From an uncultured Lachnospiraceae bacterium (GTDB lineage: Bacteria > Bacillota > Clostridia > Lachnospirales > Lachnospiraceae), in contig URQQ01000049.1 in assembly GCA_900549995.1 (NCBI GenBank), positions 1 through 30,307 of the forward strand: DNA of 30,307 nt, written 5' to 3'. Under the pieces are notes generated by a model, which saw nothing but the letters and a program-made list of their open reading frames with translations, ran no database searches and was not told where the DNA came from. Shown here piece after piece: positions 1-7,799 of this stretch. A program made the position numbers and the translations under genes. Numbering within the stretch: position 1 is the stretch's first letter; the number at the start of each line of letters is the position of its first letter.

Positions 1-1420
1 TACAGCAGCAGCACTTGCATATGGTCTTGACAATGAGAAAGAGCAGAAAATCATGGTATATGACCTTGGAGGCGGTACATTCGACGTATCTATCATTGAG
101 ATTGGTGATGGTGTCATCGAAGTATTATCCACAGCAGGTAACAACAAATTAGGTGGAGACGATTTCGACCAGAAGATCACAGATTACATGCTTGCAGAAT
201 TCAAAAAAGCAGAAGGTGTAGATCTTTCTACTGATAAGATGGCACTTCAGAGACTGAAAGAAGCAGCAGAGAAAGCGAAAAAAGAACTTTCCTCAGCTAC
301 AACAACGAACATCAACCTGCCATTTATCACAGCTACTTCAGAAGGTCCAAAACACTTTGACATGAACCTTACAAGAGCAAAATTCGATGAACTGACACAT
401 GATCTTGTTGAAAAAACAGCAGAACCTGTTACAAGAGCATTATCAGATGCAGGACTTCAGGCTTCTGAGCTGGGAAAAGTACTTCTTGTTGGTGGATCTA
501 CACGTATCCCGGCTGTTCAGGATAAAGTAAAACAGCTGACAGGACAGGAACCATCCAAATCACTCAACCCGGATGAATGTGTTGCTTTAGGAGCATCTAT
601 CCAGGGTGGTAAACTTGCCGGAGACGCAGGTGCAGGAGATATCCTTCTTCTTGACGTAACACCTCTTTCACTTTCTATCGAAACAATGGGTGGTGTGGCA
701 ACAAGACTGATTGAGAGAAATACAACAATCCCGACAAAGAAGAGCCAGATCTTCTCTACAGCAGCTGACAACCAGACAGCAGTAGATATCAACGTTGTAC
801 AGGGTGAGAGACAGTTTGCCAAAGATAACAAATCACTTGGCCAGTTCAGACTGGATGGAATTCCTCCGGCTCCACGTGGAATCCCGCAGATCGAAGTTAC
901 ATTTGATATCGATGCCAACGGTATTGTAAATGTTTCAGCAAAAGATCTTGGAACAGGAAAAGAACAGCATATTACAATCACTGCAGGATCCAACATGTCT
1001 GATGACGATATTGATAAAGCAGTGAAAGAAGCAGCAGCATTCGAAGCTGAAGATAAGAAACGTAAAGAAGGAATTGATGCACGCAACGATGCAGATGCGA
1101 TGGTATTCCAGACAGAAAAAGCAATCAAAGATGTTGGAGATAAACTGGATCCGGCAGATAAATCAGCAGTAGAAGCTGATATGCAGGCACTTAAAGATCT
1201 GCTTGAGAAAACAAAAGATGCAGAACTTACAGATGACCAGATCAATGAAATCAAAGCAGGTAAAGATAAATTAATGGAAAGCGCTCAGAAGTTATTCGCA
1301 AAAATGTATGAGAATGTAAATCCAAACGGCGCAGAAGGCGGTCCGGCTCCTGAAGCAGGCCCGGCACCGGAAGGATTTGACGGAGACGACGTTGTAGACG
1401 GTGACTACAAAGAAGTGTAA
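1..1420 (+). CDS. dnaK: Molecular chaperone DnaK (Hsp70), 5'-truncated
   Basis: This is the C-terminal three quarters of the Hsp70 chaperone. It binds exposed hydrophobic segments of unfolded cytosolic proteins in an ATP-driven cycle with DnaJ and GrpE. The frame is open from base 2, where the protein reads TAAALAYGLD, so the true start lies before the window. Visible Hsp70 signatures are DLGGGTFDVS (second phosphate-binding motif), VLLVGGSTRIPAVQ and the substrate-domain stretch DVTPLSLSIETMGG. The helical lid follows, and an acidic Gly/Pro-rich tail ends in DGDYKEV. The visible length and order match a normal DnaK with nothing broken. dnaJ follows after 11 bases, so the two are co-transcribed. 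The heat-shock promoter and any hrcA-grpE genes would be upstream and cannot be seen. Confidence 0.98.
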   Translation, partial: TAAALAYGLDNEKEQKIMVYDLGGGTFDVSIIEIGDGVIEVLSTAGNNKLGGDDFDQKITDYMLAEFKKAEGVDLSTDKMALQRLKEAAEKAKKELSSATTTNINLPFITATSEGPKHFDMNLTRAKFDELTHDLVEKTAEPVTRALSDAGLQASELGKVLLVGGSTRIPAVQDKVKQLTGQEPSKSLNPDECVALGASIQGGKLAGDAGAGDILLLDVTPLSLSIETMGGVATRLIERNTTIPTKKSQIFSTAADNQTAVDINVVQGERQFAKDNKSLGQFRLDGIPPAPRGIPQIEVTFDIDANGIVNVSAKDLGTGKEQHITITAGSNMSDDDIDKAVKEAAAFEAEDKKRKEGIDARNDADAMVFQTEKAIKDVGDKLDPADKSAVEADMQALKDLLEKTKDAELTDDQINEIKAGKDKLMESAQKLFAKMYENVNPNGAEGGPAPEAGPAPEGFDGDDVVDGDYKEV

Positions 1421-1431
1421 GGTGAGGAAGA

Positions 1432-2622
1432 ATGGCTGAAAGTAAAAGAGATTATTATGAAGTGCTTGGTGTTGACAAGAATGCAGATGAAGCAGCCATA
1501 AAAAAAGCATACAGAGCGTTAGCCAAGAAGTATCACCCGGATATGAATCCGGGTGATACTGAAGCTGAAAAGAAATTTAAAGAAGCTTCAGAGGCTTATG
1601 CAATCTTAAGTGATGCAGATAAGAGACGTCAGTATGATCAGTTCGGCCATGCGGCATTTGATGGCGGGGCAGGCGGCGGTGCCGGCGGGTTTGACTTCAA
1701 TGGTGCTGACTTCAGTGATATATTTGGTGACATATTCGGTGACCTGTTTGGCGGCGGCGGACGCCGGGGCGGGAGAGCGAACAGCGGGCCTATGAAAGGT
1801 GCTAACATCCGTAAAGGTGTAAGGATTTCATTTGAGGAGGCTGTTTTTGGCTGTGAAAAAGAACTGGATGTTGTGCTGAAAGATCCATGCGGAAAATGTA
1901 ATGGAACTGGTGCAAAGCCGGGTACTTCTCCTGAGACATGTTCAAAGTGCGGTGGAAGAGGTCAGGTTGTGTATACATCACAGTCATTCTTTGGCACTGT
2001 GCAGAATGTCCAGACTTGCCCGGACTGTCATGGTACAGGAAAAATCATCCGTGAAAAATGTCCGGATTGCGGTGGTACAGGATATACTTCCAGCCGTAAG
2101 AAAATTAAGGTTACAATTCCAGGCGGAATTGATAATGGACAGAGCGTACGTATCCGTGACAAAGGGGAACCGGGAGTCAACGGAGGCCCAAGGGGCGATC
2201 TGCTTGTAGAGGTAACGGTGTCAAGGCATCCGATTTTCCAGCGCCAGGATATGAATATCCTGTCTACAGCCCCGATTTCATTTGCACAGGCAACACTTGG
2301 CGGTGATGTCAGAATCAAGACAGTTGATGGTGATGTACTCTATACAGTAAAACCAGGTACGAAGACAGATACGAAAGTAAGACTCCGTGGAAAAGGTGTT
2401 CCTTCTCTTCGGAATCCACAGGTCCGCGGGGATCAGTATGTGACTTTAGTAATTGAGACGCCTGAGAAACTGAGCCAGGAGGCGAAGGAAGCTCTGAGAA
2501 AATTCGATGAGCTTGCAGGCAATACATTAAATTCTGAAACTGAGACTACACAGCAGGGATCAGGAAAAAAAGGTAAGAAAAAAGGATTCATGGATAAAAT
2601 CAAAGAATCTTTTGAAGAGTAG
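1432..2622 (+). CDS. dnaJ: Co-chaperone DnaJ (Hsp40), full length
   Basis: This is a class I Hsp40 of 396 residues. It delivers unfolded substrates to DnaK and stimulates its ATPase. The N-terminal J domain carries the invariant HPD at residues 35-37. A Gly/Phe-rich linker spans about residues 77-115. Four CxxCxGxG zinc repeats start at C153, C170, C196 and C210, and the C-terminal substrate-binding domains follow. The start at ATG 1432 is preceded by GGTGAGGAAG inside the 11-base gap after dnaK, which implies translational coupling. The tail is very Lys/Gly-rich (GSGKKGKKKG), which is common in clostridial DnaJ. Length and domain order are those of the family. A strong terminator follows immediately, so dnaJ is the last gene of the operon. 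Confidence 0.98.
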   Translation: MAESKRDYYEVLGVDKNADEAAIKKAYRALAKKYHPDMNPGDTEAEKKFKEASEAYAILSDADKRRQYDQFGHAAFDGGAGGGAGGFDFNGADFSDIFGDIFGDLFGGGGRRGGRANSGPMKGANIRKGVRISFEEAVFGCEKELDVVLKDPCGKCNGTGAKPGTSPETCSKCGGRGQVVYTSQSFFGTVQNVQTCPDCHGTGKIIREKCPDCGGTGYTSSRKKIKVTIPGGIDNGQSVRIRDKGEPGVNGGPRGDLLVEVTVSRHPIFQRQDMNILSTAPISFAQATLGGDVRIKTVDGDVLYTVKPGTKTDTKVRLRGKGVPSLRNPQVRGDQYVTLVIETPEKLSQEAKEALRKFDELAGNTLNSETETTQQGSGKKGKKKGFMDKIKESFEE

Positions 2623-2629
2623 AGATATG

Positions 2630-2675
2630 AAAAGGTATGAAATCTATCGCAAACGACAGGTTTCATACCTTTTTT
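2630..2675 (+). terminator. Rho-independent terminator after dnaJ
   Basis: The arms AAAAGGTATGAAA (2630-2642) and TTTCATACCTTTT (2661-2673) pair perfectly. The 18-base loop can pair further as TCG-CAAA-CGA, and a T-run follows. It begins 8 bases after the dnaJ stop. The convergent glgX gene ends at 2691, so the hairpin may also act on that transcript, although the reverse-strand T-run is shorter. Confidence 0.9.
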
Positions 2676-2690
2676 GATGTCAGGAACTTT

Positions 2691-4805
2691 TTATTGAAGG
2701 GAAGAAGTAAGCACAATCACAGAGCGCGCGCCGAGGAGTATGTTATCTCCGATGACAGGCATTTCACTGTTATGATAATAACCGGGATGATCGGCAACAC
2801 CGGTATTGACTGCCATGCGCCACAGATATCCTGAAGGAAGGGATGGAAGTGTAATATGCATGGATTCCCAGTAAGGATTCACCGCGAGGTATACAATATC
2901 ATCTGCCTGGCGGGAGTTATCATAGCCGGCAAACATGGCACAGACGATTTTGGAATCCTTATCATACTGTCCTTCTCCCGGATGGATGCCGTGAAGGCTG
3001 ATGTCTGGCAGTCCGCATCTGCATGGCGGCAGATGTCCCTGCACACTGTGATGGCTGTGGCGGAAATGGATCATATAGGAACAAAAGTCAAAAAGTTCCC
3101 GGTGTTTGTCAAGCAGAGTCCAGTCAAGCCAGGAGATTTCGTTATCCTGGCAGTAAGGGTTGTTATTGCCGAATCTGGTATCCCCGAACTCATCGCCGGA
3201 GAGGAACATCGGTGTCCCGCGGCTGCACATGAGAACTGCGAAGGCATTTTTCATCATCCTGAGGCGGAGTGTTAAAATCTCAGGATCATCCGTGGTACCC
3301 TCAATACCGCAGTTCCAGCTGTAGTTATCATTGGTACCGTCTGTGTTGTCCCATCCGTTGCATTCGTTGTGCTTATAATTGTAAGAATAAAGATCATGCA
3401 GTGTAAACCCGTCGTGACAGGTAAGGAAATTGACAGAGGCATTTGGCCCTCGGTAGGATGGATCGTAGAGGTCGCGCGAACCGGTGATCCGCTGGGCAGC
3501 CGCGGGTGCCATCCAGTAGTCGCCTTTGAGAAACTGGCGCATATCGTCGCGGTATTTCCCGTTCCACTCAGCCCAGCGCTGCCAGGAGGGGAAGGTACCA
3601 ACCTGGTAAAGTCCGCCGGCATCCCATGCTTCGGCAATCAGTTTGACATTTCCAAGAATAGGGTCAAACGCCAGAGACTGAAGAAGCGGCGGCTTGCTCA
3701 TCGGGGAACCATCTTCGTTGCGTCCCAGGATGGAAGCGAGGTCGAAGCGGAAGCCGTCAACACGGTAATTGGTTACCCAGTAGCGCAGACATTCCAGAAT
3801 CATCTGCTGGACAAGGGGATGATTGCAGTTCAGAGTATTTCCGCATCCGCTGAAATTGTAATATTTACCATCAGGTGTAAGCATATAGTAAATGTTATTA
3901 TCAAGCCCTTTGAATGAGAAGCAGGGGCCGGCTTCATTGCCTTCCGCAGTATGGTTGAACACCACATCTAAAATCACTTCAATTCCGTTGTCATTGAGTG
4001 CTTTGATCAGGTTTTTCAGTTCCCGGCCTTCATAGTTGAATTCAAGGGAAGAAGTATAGCTTGTATTTGGGGCGAAGAAACAGACAGAATTATACCCCCA
4101 GTAATCCATCACTTCTCTGCCGTTTACCACACGGTAATCCCGCATCTCATCAAATTCAAACACAGGCATCAGTTCCACAGCATTGATGCCAAGCTCCTTC
4201 AGATAGGGGATTTTCTCCATCACTCCGGCAAAGGTTCCGGGGTGTTTTACGTTGGAAGAAGGATGCCTCGTAAAGCCGCGGACATGCAGTTCATAGATGA
4301 CCAGGTCTTCCATTGGAATCAGTGGCTGCCGTTCTTTTCCCCAGTCAAAGTTGTTTTTCACCACCCGTGCGCGGTATCCATGTTCATAATTATTTTTCAC
4401 GCCCCATTGGGTCTGTCCGGTGACAGCTTTGGCGTATGGATCGAGAATCGGATTGTTGCGGTTGAACAGCAGACCTTTTTGGGGATCATATGGCCCGTCG
4501 AGCCGGTAGGCGTATTCGAAATCACCCACGTCCAGACCAAAGACGATCATGGAGTATACAAAGCCGATTTTATAATTCTCCGGAAATGGAATGGAGGCAT
4601 ATGGCTTCTCCTTCTTGCGGTGATAGAGGAGCAGTTCGCAGGAAGTAGCTCCATGAGAATAAATGGTAAAATTGACTCCTCCCGGAATGGCGGTTGCTCC
4701 GTTGATTGTGTAAAATCCGGGACAGATATCAAAGCCATTCAATCTGTCCAATGGTTTCAGCTGTTCTGTCTGATCTGATATGATAAGCGGGTTTATTACG
4801 TCCAT
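2691..4805 (-). CDS. glgX: Glycogen debranching enzyme, GlgX/isoamylase type (GH13)
   Basis: This cytosolic GH13 alpha-amylase-superfamily enzyme of 704 residues is predicted to hydrolyse alpha-1,6 branches of glycogen or limit dextrins. An N-terminal CBM48-like beta-sandwich (about residues 28-130) precedes the catalytic barrel. The four GH13 regions are present: DVVFNHT (D280-T286), GFRFDLAS with the nucleophile at D355, LIAEAWD with the acid/base at E392, and LTCHDG with the transition-state Asp at D465. The start at 4805 follows GGAGA at good spacing. Only 19 bases separate it from the upstream response regulator, too little for a separate promoter, so it appears to be the last gene of the two-component operon. 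GlgX, TreX-like and isoamylase functions cannot be told apart by eye. Confidence 0.9.
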   Translation of the reverse strand: MDVINPLIISDQTEQLKPLDRLNGFDICPGFYTINGATAIPGGVNFTIYSHGATSCELLLYHRKKEKPYASIPFPENYKIGFVYSMIVFGLDVGDFEYAYRLDGPYDPQKGLLFNRNNPILDPYAKAVTGQTQWGVKNNYEHGYRARVVKNNFDWGKERQPLIPMEDLVIYELHVRGFTRHPSSNVKHPGTFAGVMEKIPYLKELGINAVELMPVFEFDEMRDYRVVNGREVMDYWGYNSVCFFAPNTSYTSSLEFNYEGRELKNLIKALNDNGIEVILDVVFNHTAEGNEAGPCFSFKGLDNNIYYMLTPDGKYYNFSGCGNTLNCNHPLVQQMILECLRYWVTNYRVDGFRFDLASILGRNEDGSPMSKPPLLQSLAFDPILGNVKLIAEAWDAGGLYQVGTFPSWQRWAEWNGKYRDDMRQFLKGDYWMAPAAAQRITGSRDLYDPSYRGPNASVNFLTCHDGFTLHDLYSYNYKHNECNGWDNTDGTNDNYSWNCGIEGTTDDPEILTLRLRMMKNAFAVLMCSRGTPMFLSGDEFGDTRFGNNNPYCQDNEISWLDWTLLDKHRELFDFCSYMIHFRHSHHSVQGHLPPCRCGLPDISLHGIHPGEGQYDKDSKIVCAMFAGYDNSRQADDIVYLAVNPYWESMHITLPSLPSGYLWRMAVNTGVADHPGYYHNSEMPVIGDNILLGARSVIVLTSSLQ

Positions 4806-4824
4806 AAGTTTCTCCTTTCATTCT

Positions 4825-5445
4825 TTAAAGGTGCTGGTAATAGAATACTGCCAGCTGCGTGCGGTCTCTTAGATCCAGTTTTTCAAGAATTACACTCAGA
4901 TAATTCCGGACAGTCCCTTCACTGAGAAAAAGCTGTTCAGCAATCTCTTTGTTACTGAGTCCGTCTGATACAAGCTTTATAATCTCGTAATCACGCGGGC
5001 TGATTTGATAGTCTTCGTAGGAAAAATGCCGCGGAGAATGAAGCAGGTCAGGTATTTTAGCCATAATTTCATTTCCGAATACTGTCTGCCCCATACTGAC
5101 CGCTTTGATTGCAGGAATAATGCTTGGATAATCCTGTTTTAAAAGATAGCCTTTTGTCCCTGTTTTCAAAGCTTTCATAATATACTCATCGTCAGAAAAT
5201 GTGGTGAGCAGAAGGATTTTGGCTTCCGGGTGCCTGGAAAGAATGGTTTCGGAGGCCTCAAGTCCATTCATATCTTTCATCCGGATATCCATCAGAAGAA
5301 GATCCGGTAAAAGAGAATCATAGAGCCGCACGGCATCCAGACCGTTTTCCCCCGTGCCGATAATGTGGAATTCAGGTTCGGCCTCAAGAATAATTTTGAG
5401 AGATGCTGCTACAAGACAGTCATCATCAACAATTACAATGTTCAT
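4825..5445 (-). CDS. NarL/LuxR-family response regulator
   Basis: This is a 206-residue DNA-binding response regulator. The receiver domain (residues 1-120) has the acidic pocket D7-D9, the phospho-acceptor D53 in LLLMDIRMKD, the switch residues T81/T82 and the lysine K103. The C-terminal LuxR/GerE helix-turn-helix includes ISPRDYEIIKLVSDGLSNKE and LFLSEGTVRNYLSVILEKL. The ATG lies one base after the kinase stop and uses GAGAGG inside the kinase coding end, so it is translationally coupled. By family rule it is phosphorylated by the adjacent HisKA_3 kinase. The likely target is the dyad at 6767-6778 between the kinase and the ABC transporter. The inducing signal cannot be read from sequence. 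Confidence 0.95.
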   Translation of the reverse strand: MNIVIVDDDCLVAASLKIILEAEPEFHIIGTGENGLDAVRLYDSLLPDLLLMDIRMKDMNGLEASETILSRHPEAKILLLTTFSDDEYIMKALKTGTKGYLLKQDYPSIIPAIKAVSMGQTVFGNEIMAKIPDLLHSPRHFSYEDYQISPRDYEIIKLVSDGLSNKEIAEQLFLSEGTVRNYLSVILEKLDLRDRTQLAVFYYQHL

Positions 5446-5446
5446 T

Positions 5447-6532
5447 TTATTGCCTCTCTTTCATTGCATGGTGATTCTTTGGAACAGTGATAAAGATACG
5501 GAACCCTTCATCAGTCTGAAATTGTATGGTTCCGTTCAGGGTACTGATCCGGTCTTTCATATTGACAAGCCCGATTCCCGTGTCTTTGCCGGAAGCCTGT
5601 CTGGTTCCGTTATCTTTGATGATCAGCTGGTACAGACCGGGATGTTCGCGCATGGTAATCAAGGCGGATGTGGCATTGCTGTGCTTCATAATATTGGACA
5701 AAGCCTCTTTGGTGATGGAGATAAAACTGTATTTGATTTCTCTTGGAACATTCAGAGACATATCATAAGTAAGTGCAACCTTACAGAATTCAAAGGATGC
5801 GATCAGTGATTCTGTTGCATCTTTCAGGTCGACGGAATCATCATGGAGATCATGCACACTTTTCCGTACACTGTCCATCGCCTCATTTAAAGTGTGGTCG
5901 AGCTGGGTAAGAGGTACTTTTAACTGGTCGTCTTTCAGAATTGTCTTCATGGCACCAATCATCAGGATAGATCTTGAGAGCATATGTCCTACATTATCAT
6001 GGATTTCCCTGGCGATCCGGTTGCGTTCTTTCAAAGTTGCGGTATATATTTCATAGTTTTGCTTCTCAAGAAGTGTTTTATTACGGTCGCGCAGCAGAAG
6101 AGTCAGTTCGGTACTGTCATCGCGGGACTTCTGATATTCTCTGACTAAGGCGTCGTGAGTCTGTGCCTGGTATGCCAGAAGAGCGCTTAACAATATCCCG
6201 GCGGCCATAAAAAAGAACAGCTCAAGCGGAAAAAGGGAATATAGTCTGAGTAATCCGGCAGCGGCAATCAGAAGAAGCGGATAATCAGAAGAAAAAACTA
6301 CTTCAAATATAACTGGCGGCAGGAACAAAAGCAGCGCAGGAAAAATAAGTCCTCCGGTGAGAAAAAGTGTACAGATGACAAAGCTGTATTTTTTAGAACG
6401 AAAGTAAAATGATGAACAGGAGAGAAAAATAGACAGGAAAAAAGCCATCACAAAAGAAGCGTCCGTATTTACGAAAAATGCGGCGCAGAAGCAGTAGAGT
6501 ATCAGGCTTAGACGGCATGCAATCTGGGTCAT
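5447..6532 (-). CDS. Membrane sensor histidine kinase (HisKA_3 / NarL-type)
   Basis: This sensor kinase has 361 residues from the chosen start. The N-terminal 120 residues hold about five or six hydrophobic segments with almost no extracytoplasmic loops, resembling 'intramembrane-sensing' kinases of the DesK/LiaS type. A coiled linker (about 125-165) leads to the HisKA_3 box ERNRIAREIHDNVGHMLSRS with the phosphorylated His at H178. The ATPase domain shows EALSNIMKHSNAT (N box), DNG and GIGLVNM (G box). The frame extends upstream to 6670, but that part runs through a structured leader element. ATG 6532 has AAAGGAGA about 8 bases upstream and begins the hydrophobic domain directly, so it is preferred. 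The response regulator follows after one base, and a divergent ABC exporter lies on the other side. Confidence 0.92.
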   Translation of the reverse strand: MTQIACRLSLILYCFCAAFFVNTDASFVMAFFLSIFLSCSSFYFRSKKYSFVICTLFLTGGLIFPALLLFLPPVIFEVVFSSDYPLLLIAAAGLLRLYSLFPLELFFFMAAGILLSALLAYQAQTHDALVREYQKSRDDSTELTLLLRDRNKTLLEKQNYEIYTATLKERNRIAREIHDNVGHMLSRSILMIGAMKTILKDDQLKVPLTQLDHTLNEAMDSVRKSVHDLHDDSVDLKDATESLIASFEFCKVALTYDMSLNVPREIKYSFISITKEALSNIMKHSNATSALITMREHPGLYQLIIKDNGTRQASGKDTGIGLVNMKDRISTLNGTIQFQTDEGFRIFITVPKNHHAMKERQ

Positions 6533-6583
6533 ATGAAAGGTCTCCTTTATTGGGGAGTGTAGTTTTCGGAAGTCATCCGCTTG

Positions 6584-6696
6584 GAACGCACCTCGGGAAC
6601 GTAAGTTCCCAAGGTGTTCGTTGCACTCACATAAGAATTTGCCTGAATCCTTGTGTCTGCGAGCAGCCACCAGATTCCGGCTAAATTCTTGCGTTC
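6584..6696 (-). promoter_or_regulatory. Cloverleaf-like leader element, copy 1 (upstream of kinase)
   Basis: Read on the minus strand, GAACGC (6696-6691) closes with GCGTTC (6589-6584) around two strong hairpins. The first is a 28-base imperfect stem at 6690-6633, starting AAGAATTT and ending AAATTCTT, with CTGC-GA-GCAG at its tip. The second is at 6616-6589, CACCT.GGGAAC closed by a TTAC loop. The bases between them (6632-6617) correspond to the small middle hairpin of the other copies, but pair poorly here. The element starts about 8 bases from the predicted start of transcription and ends 51 bases before the kinase ATG. Copies 2 and 3 are at 25461-25586 and 19653-19734. The pairing is directly visible; an RNA role is inference. 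Confidence 0.6.
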
Positions 6697-6710
6697 GTCC
6701 CTATGCGTTC

Positions 6711-6719
6711 ATTATATCA
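6711..6719 (-). promoter_or_regulatory. Extended -10 promoter of the kinase operon
   Basis: On the minus strand the sequence reads TGATATAAT, a perfect TATAAT with the TGn extension. No good -35 is visible 17 bases upstream; that region is a C-run. This fits a promoter needing an activator. Transcription would start near 6704, leaving a leader of about 170 bases that contains the cloverleaf element. Confidence 0.55.
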
Positions 6720-6733
6720 TATCATTTTGGTGA

Positions 6734-6820
6734 GGGGGGAAATGATTGGGGGAGGCGGGGAGAAAGTGACATTTGTCATGTGGGGTGTTGACGGGGGACA
6801 CTTATGTTTTGGTGTGGGGG
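6734..6820 (+). other. G-run cluster in the divergent regulatory region
   Basis: Six runs of four to six G occur within 87 bases, at 6734-6739, 6748-6752, 6757-6760, 6782-6785, 6793-6797 and 6816-6820. This is unlike the surrounding sequence. The cluster surrounds the dyad at 6767-6778 and lies between the divergent kinase and ABC promoters. Four runs can form a G-quadruplex on the plus strand in principle. The 326 bases between the two starts (6533-6858) hold this, copy 1 of the leader element and the promoters, but no gene. Confidence 0.5.
6767..6778. promoter_or_regulatory. Candidate response-regulator operator
   Basis: TGACATTTGTCA is an inverted repeat of TGACA arms around TT, embedded in the shared intergenic region of the two-component and ABC operons. 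Its centre is about 68 bases upstream of the predicted kinase transcription start and about 64 upstream of a start expected from TATACT at 6825-6830. That places it symmetrically, at positions used by class I activators. Assignment to the adjacent LuxR-type regulator is inference. Confidence 0.5.
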
Positions 6821-6824
6821 AGTT

Positions 6825-6830
6825 TATACT
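6825..6830 (+). promoter_or_regulatory. Possible -10 box of the ABC exporter operon
   Basis: TATACT lies 28 bases before the ABC ATPase start. No -35 matches at 16-18 bases upstream. TTGACG at 6788-6793 is too distant (31 bases). Like the divergent kinase promoter, it may depend on an activator bound at 6767-6778. Confidence 0.35.
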
Positions 6831-6858
6831 GTAACTATATTAAAGGAGGAGTGAAGCG

Positions 6859-7788
6859 ATGATTAAAATAGAGAATCTTGTGAAGCGTTATGGGAGTTTT
6901 GTGGCTCTTGACCATTTGAACCTGAACATTGAGGAGGGGGAAGTTTTTGGGCTTCTGGGGCCGAATGGCTCGGGTAAGACGACGGCGATTAACTGTCTGC
7001 TTTCTATACTGAAATATGATAAAGGAACGATTGAAATTTTTGGGAAGGAAATGCGCCCTGACTGTTATGAAGTGAAGAAGGATATCGGAGTTGTCATGCA
7101 GAATGTGGCGGTGTTTGAACAGATGTCGGTATTTGAAAATATTGATTATTTCTGCGGACTGTATATCAAAGATCGGGAAAAGAAGAAACAGCTGGTGAGA
7201 GAGGCGATTAAGTTTGTCGGGCTTGAAGGATATGAGAAAATGCGTCCCGGGAAACTGTCAGGAGGATTATTGAGAAGACTTAACATCGCCTGTGGAATTG
7301 CCCATAAGCCGAGACTGATTATTATGGATGAACCTACAGTTGCAGTAGACCCTCAGAGCAGGAACAAAATTCTGGAAGGAATACAGGAGCTGAACAGGCA
7401 GGGATCAACGATTATTTATACGTCACACTATATGGAAGAAGTGGAGCAGATCTGCACAAGGATTACGATTATGGATCATGGGAGAGCTCTTGCAACCGGG
7501 ACAAAAGAAGAGCTGAAACAAATGATTAAGACAGGTGAGACTGTAATTATAGAAGCGGTGATTTTAAATGAAGGGCAGCTCCAGTCCATTAGAAACCTGC
7601 CCCATGTCTTTCAGGTGGAATATAAAGAGCAGATATTGAAAGTGAAGTACAATGACGGGAAGCACAATCTGGTCAGGATGCTGAATTACCTGCAGGATGC
7701 AGAAGTGTCATTTGGACGGGTATTTTCAGAGTTACCGACATTGAATGATGTATTCCTGGAGATTACAGGGAAAGAATTGAGAGATTAG
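6859..7788 (+). CDS. ABC exporter ATP-binding subunit
   Basis: This is a 309-residue ABC-2-type ATPase that would power the two permeases encoded directly downstream. Motifs in order are Walker A GPNGSGKT (34-41), the Q-loop at Q81, the signature LSGGL (133-137), Walker B LIIMDEPT (153-160) and the switch His in IIYTSHYMEEV. The signature ends in Leu instead of the usual Gln, which is tolerated in this subgroup. The C-terminal 90 residues are the extra domain seen in drug- and lipid-exporter ATPases. AAAGGAGG at 6842-6849 places the start at ATG 6859. Linkage to a divergent HisKA_3/LuxR two-component system is typical of exporters induced by antibiotics, antimicrobial peptides or membrane stress. 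The substrate is not identifiable. Confidence 0.95.
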   Translation: MIKIENLVKRYGSFVALDHLNLNIEEGEVFGLLGPNGSGKTTAINCLLSILKYDKGTIEIFGKEMRPDCYEVKKDIGVVMQNVAVFEQMSVFENIDYFCGLYIKDREKKKQLVREAIKFVGLEGYEKMRPGKLSGGLLRRLNIACGIAHKPRLIIMDEPTVAVDPQSRNKILEGIQELNRQGSTIIYTSHYMEEVEQICTRITIMDHGRALATGTKEELKQMIKTGETVIIEAVILNEGQLQSIRNLPHVFQVEYKEQILKVKYNDGKHNLVRMLNYLQDAEVSFGRVFSELPTLNDVFLEITGKELRD

Positions 7789-7799
7789 GGGGCATAGTT

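Noticed and set aside
517..1254. Long antisense open frame opposite dnaK
   Set aside because: It is explained by the codon usage of the highly conserved dnaK on the other strand. It has no ribosome site and no recognisable protein.
6597..6608. GAAC-GTAA-GTTC in copy 1 of the leader element looks like a LexA core
   Set aside because: It is the tip of a longer hairpin, lacks the flanking C and G of the CGAAC-N4-GTTCG consensus, and is not repeated in the other copies.
6533..6670. N-terminal extension of the sensor kinase
   Set aside because: The frame is open, but it runs through the structured leader, has a soluble composition unlike a kinase N-terminus, and lacks a ribosome site, whereas ATG 6532 has a clear one.
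6584..6696. T-box riboswitch as an explanation for the leader elements
   Set aside because: There is no TGGNACC T-box sequence and no following terminator/antiterminator, and the downstream genes are not aminoacylation or amino-acid supply genes.
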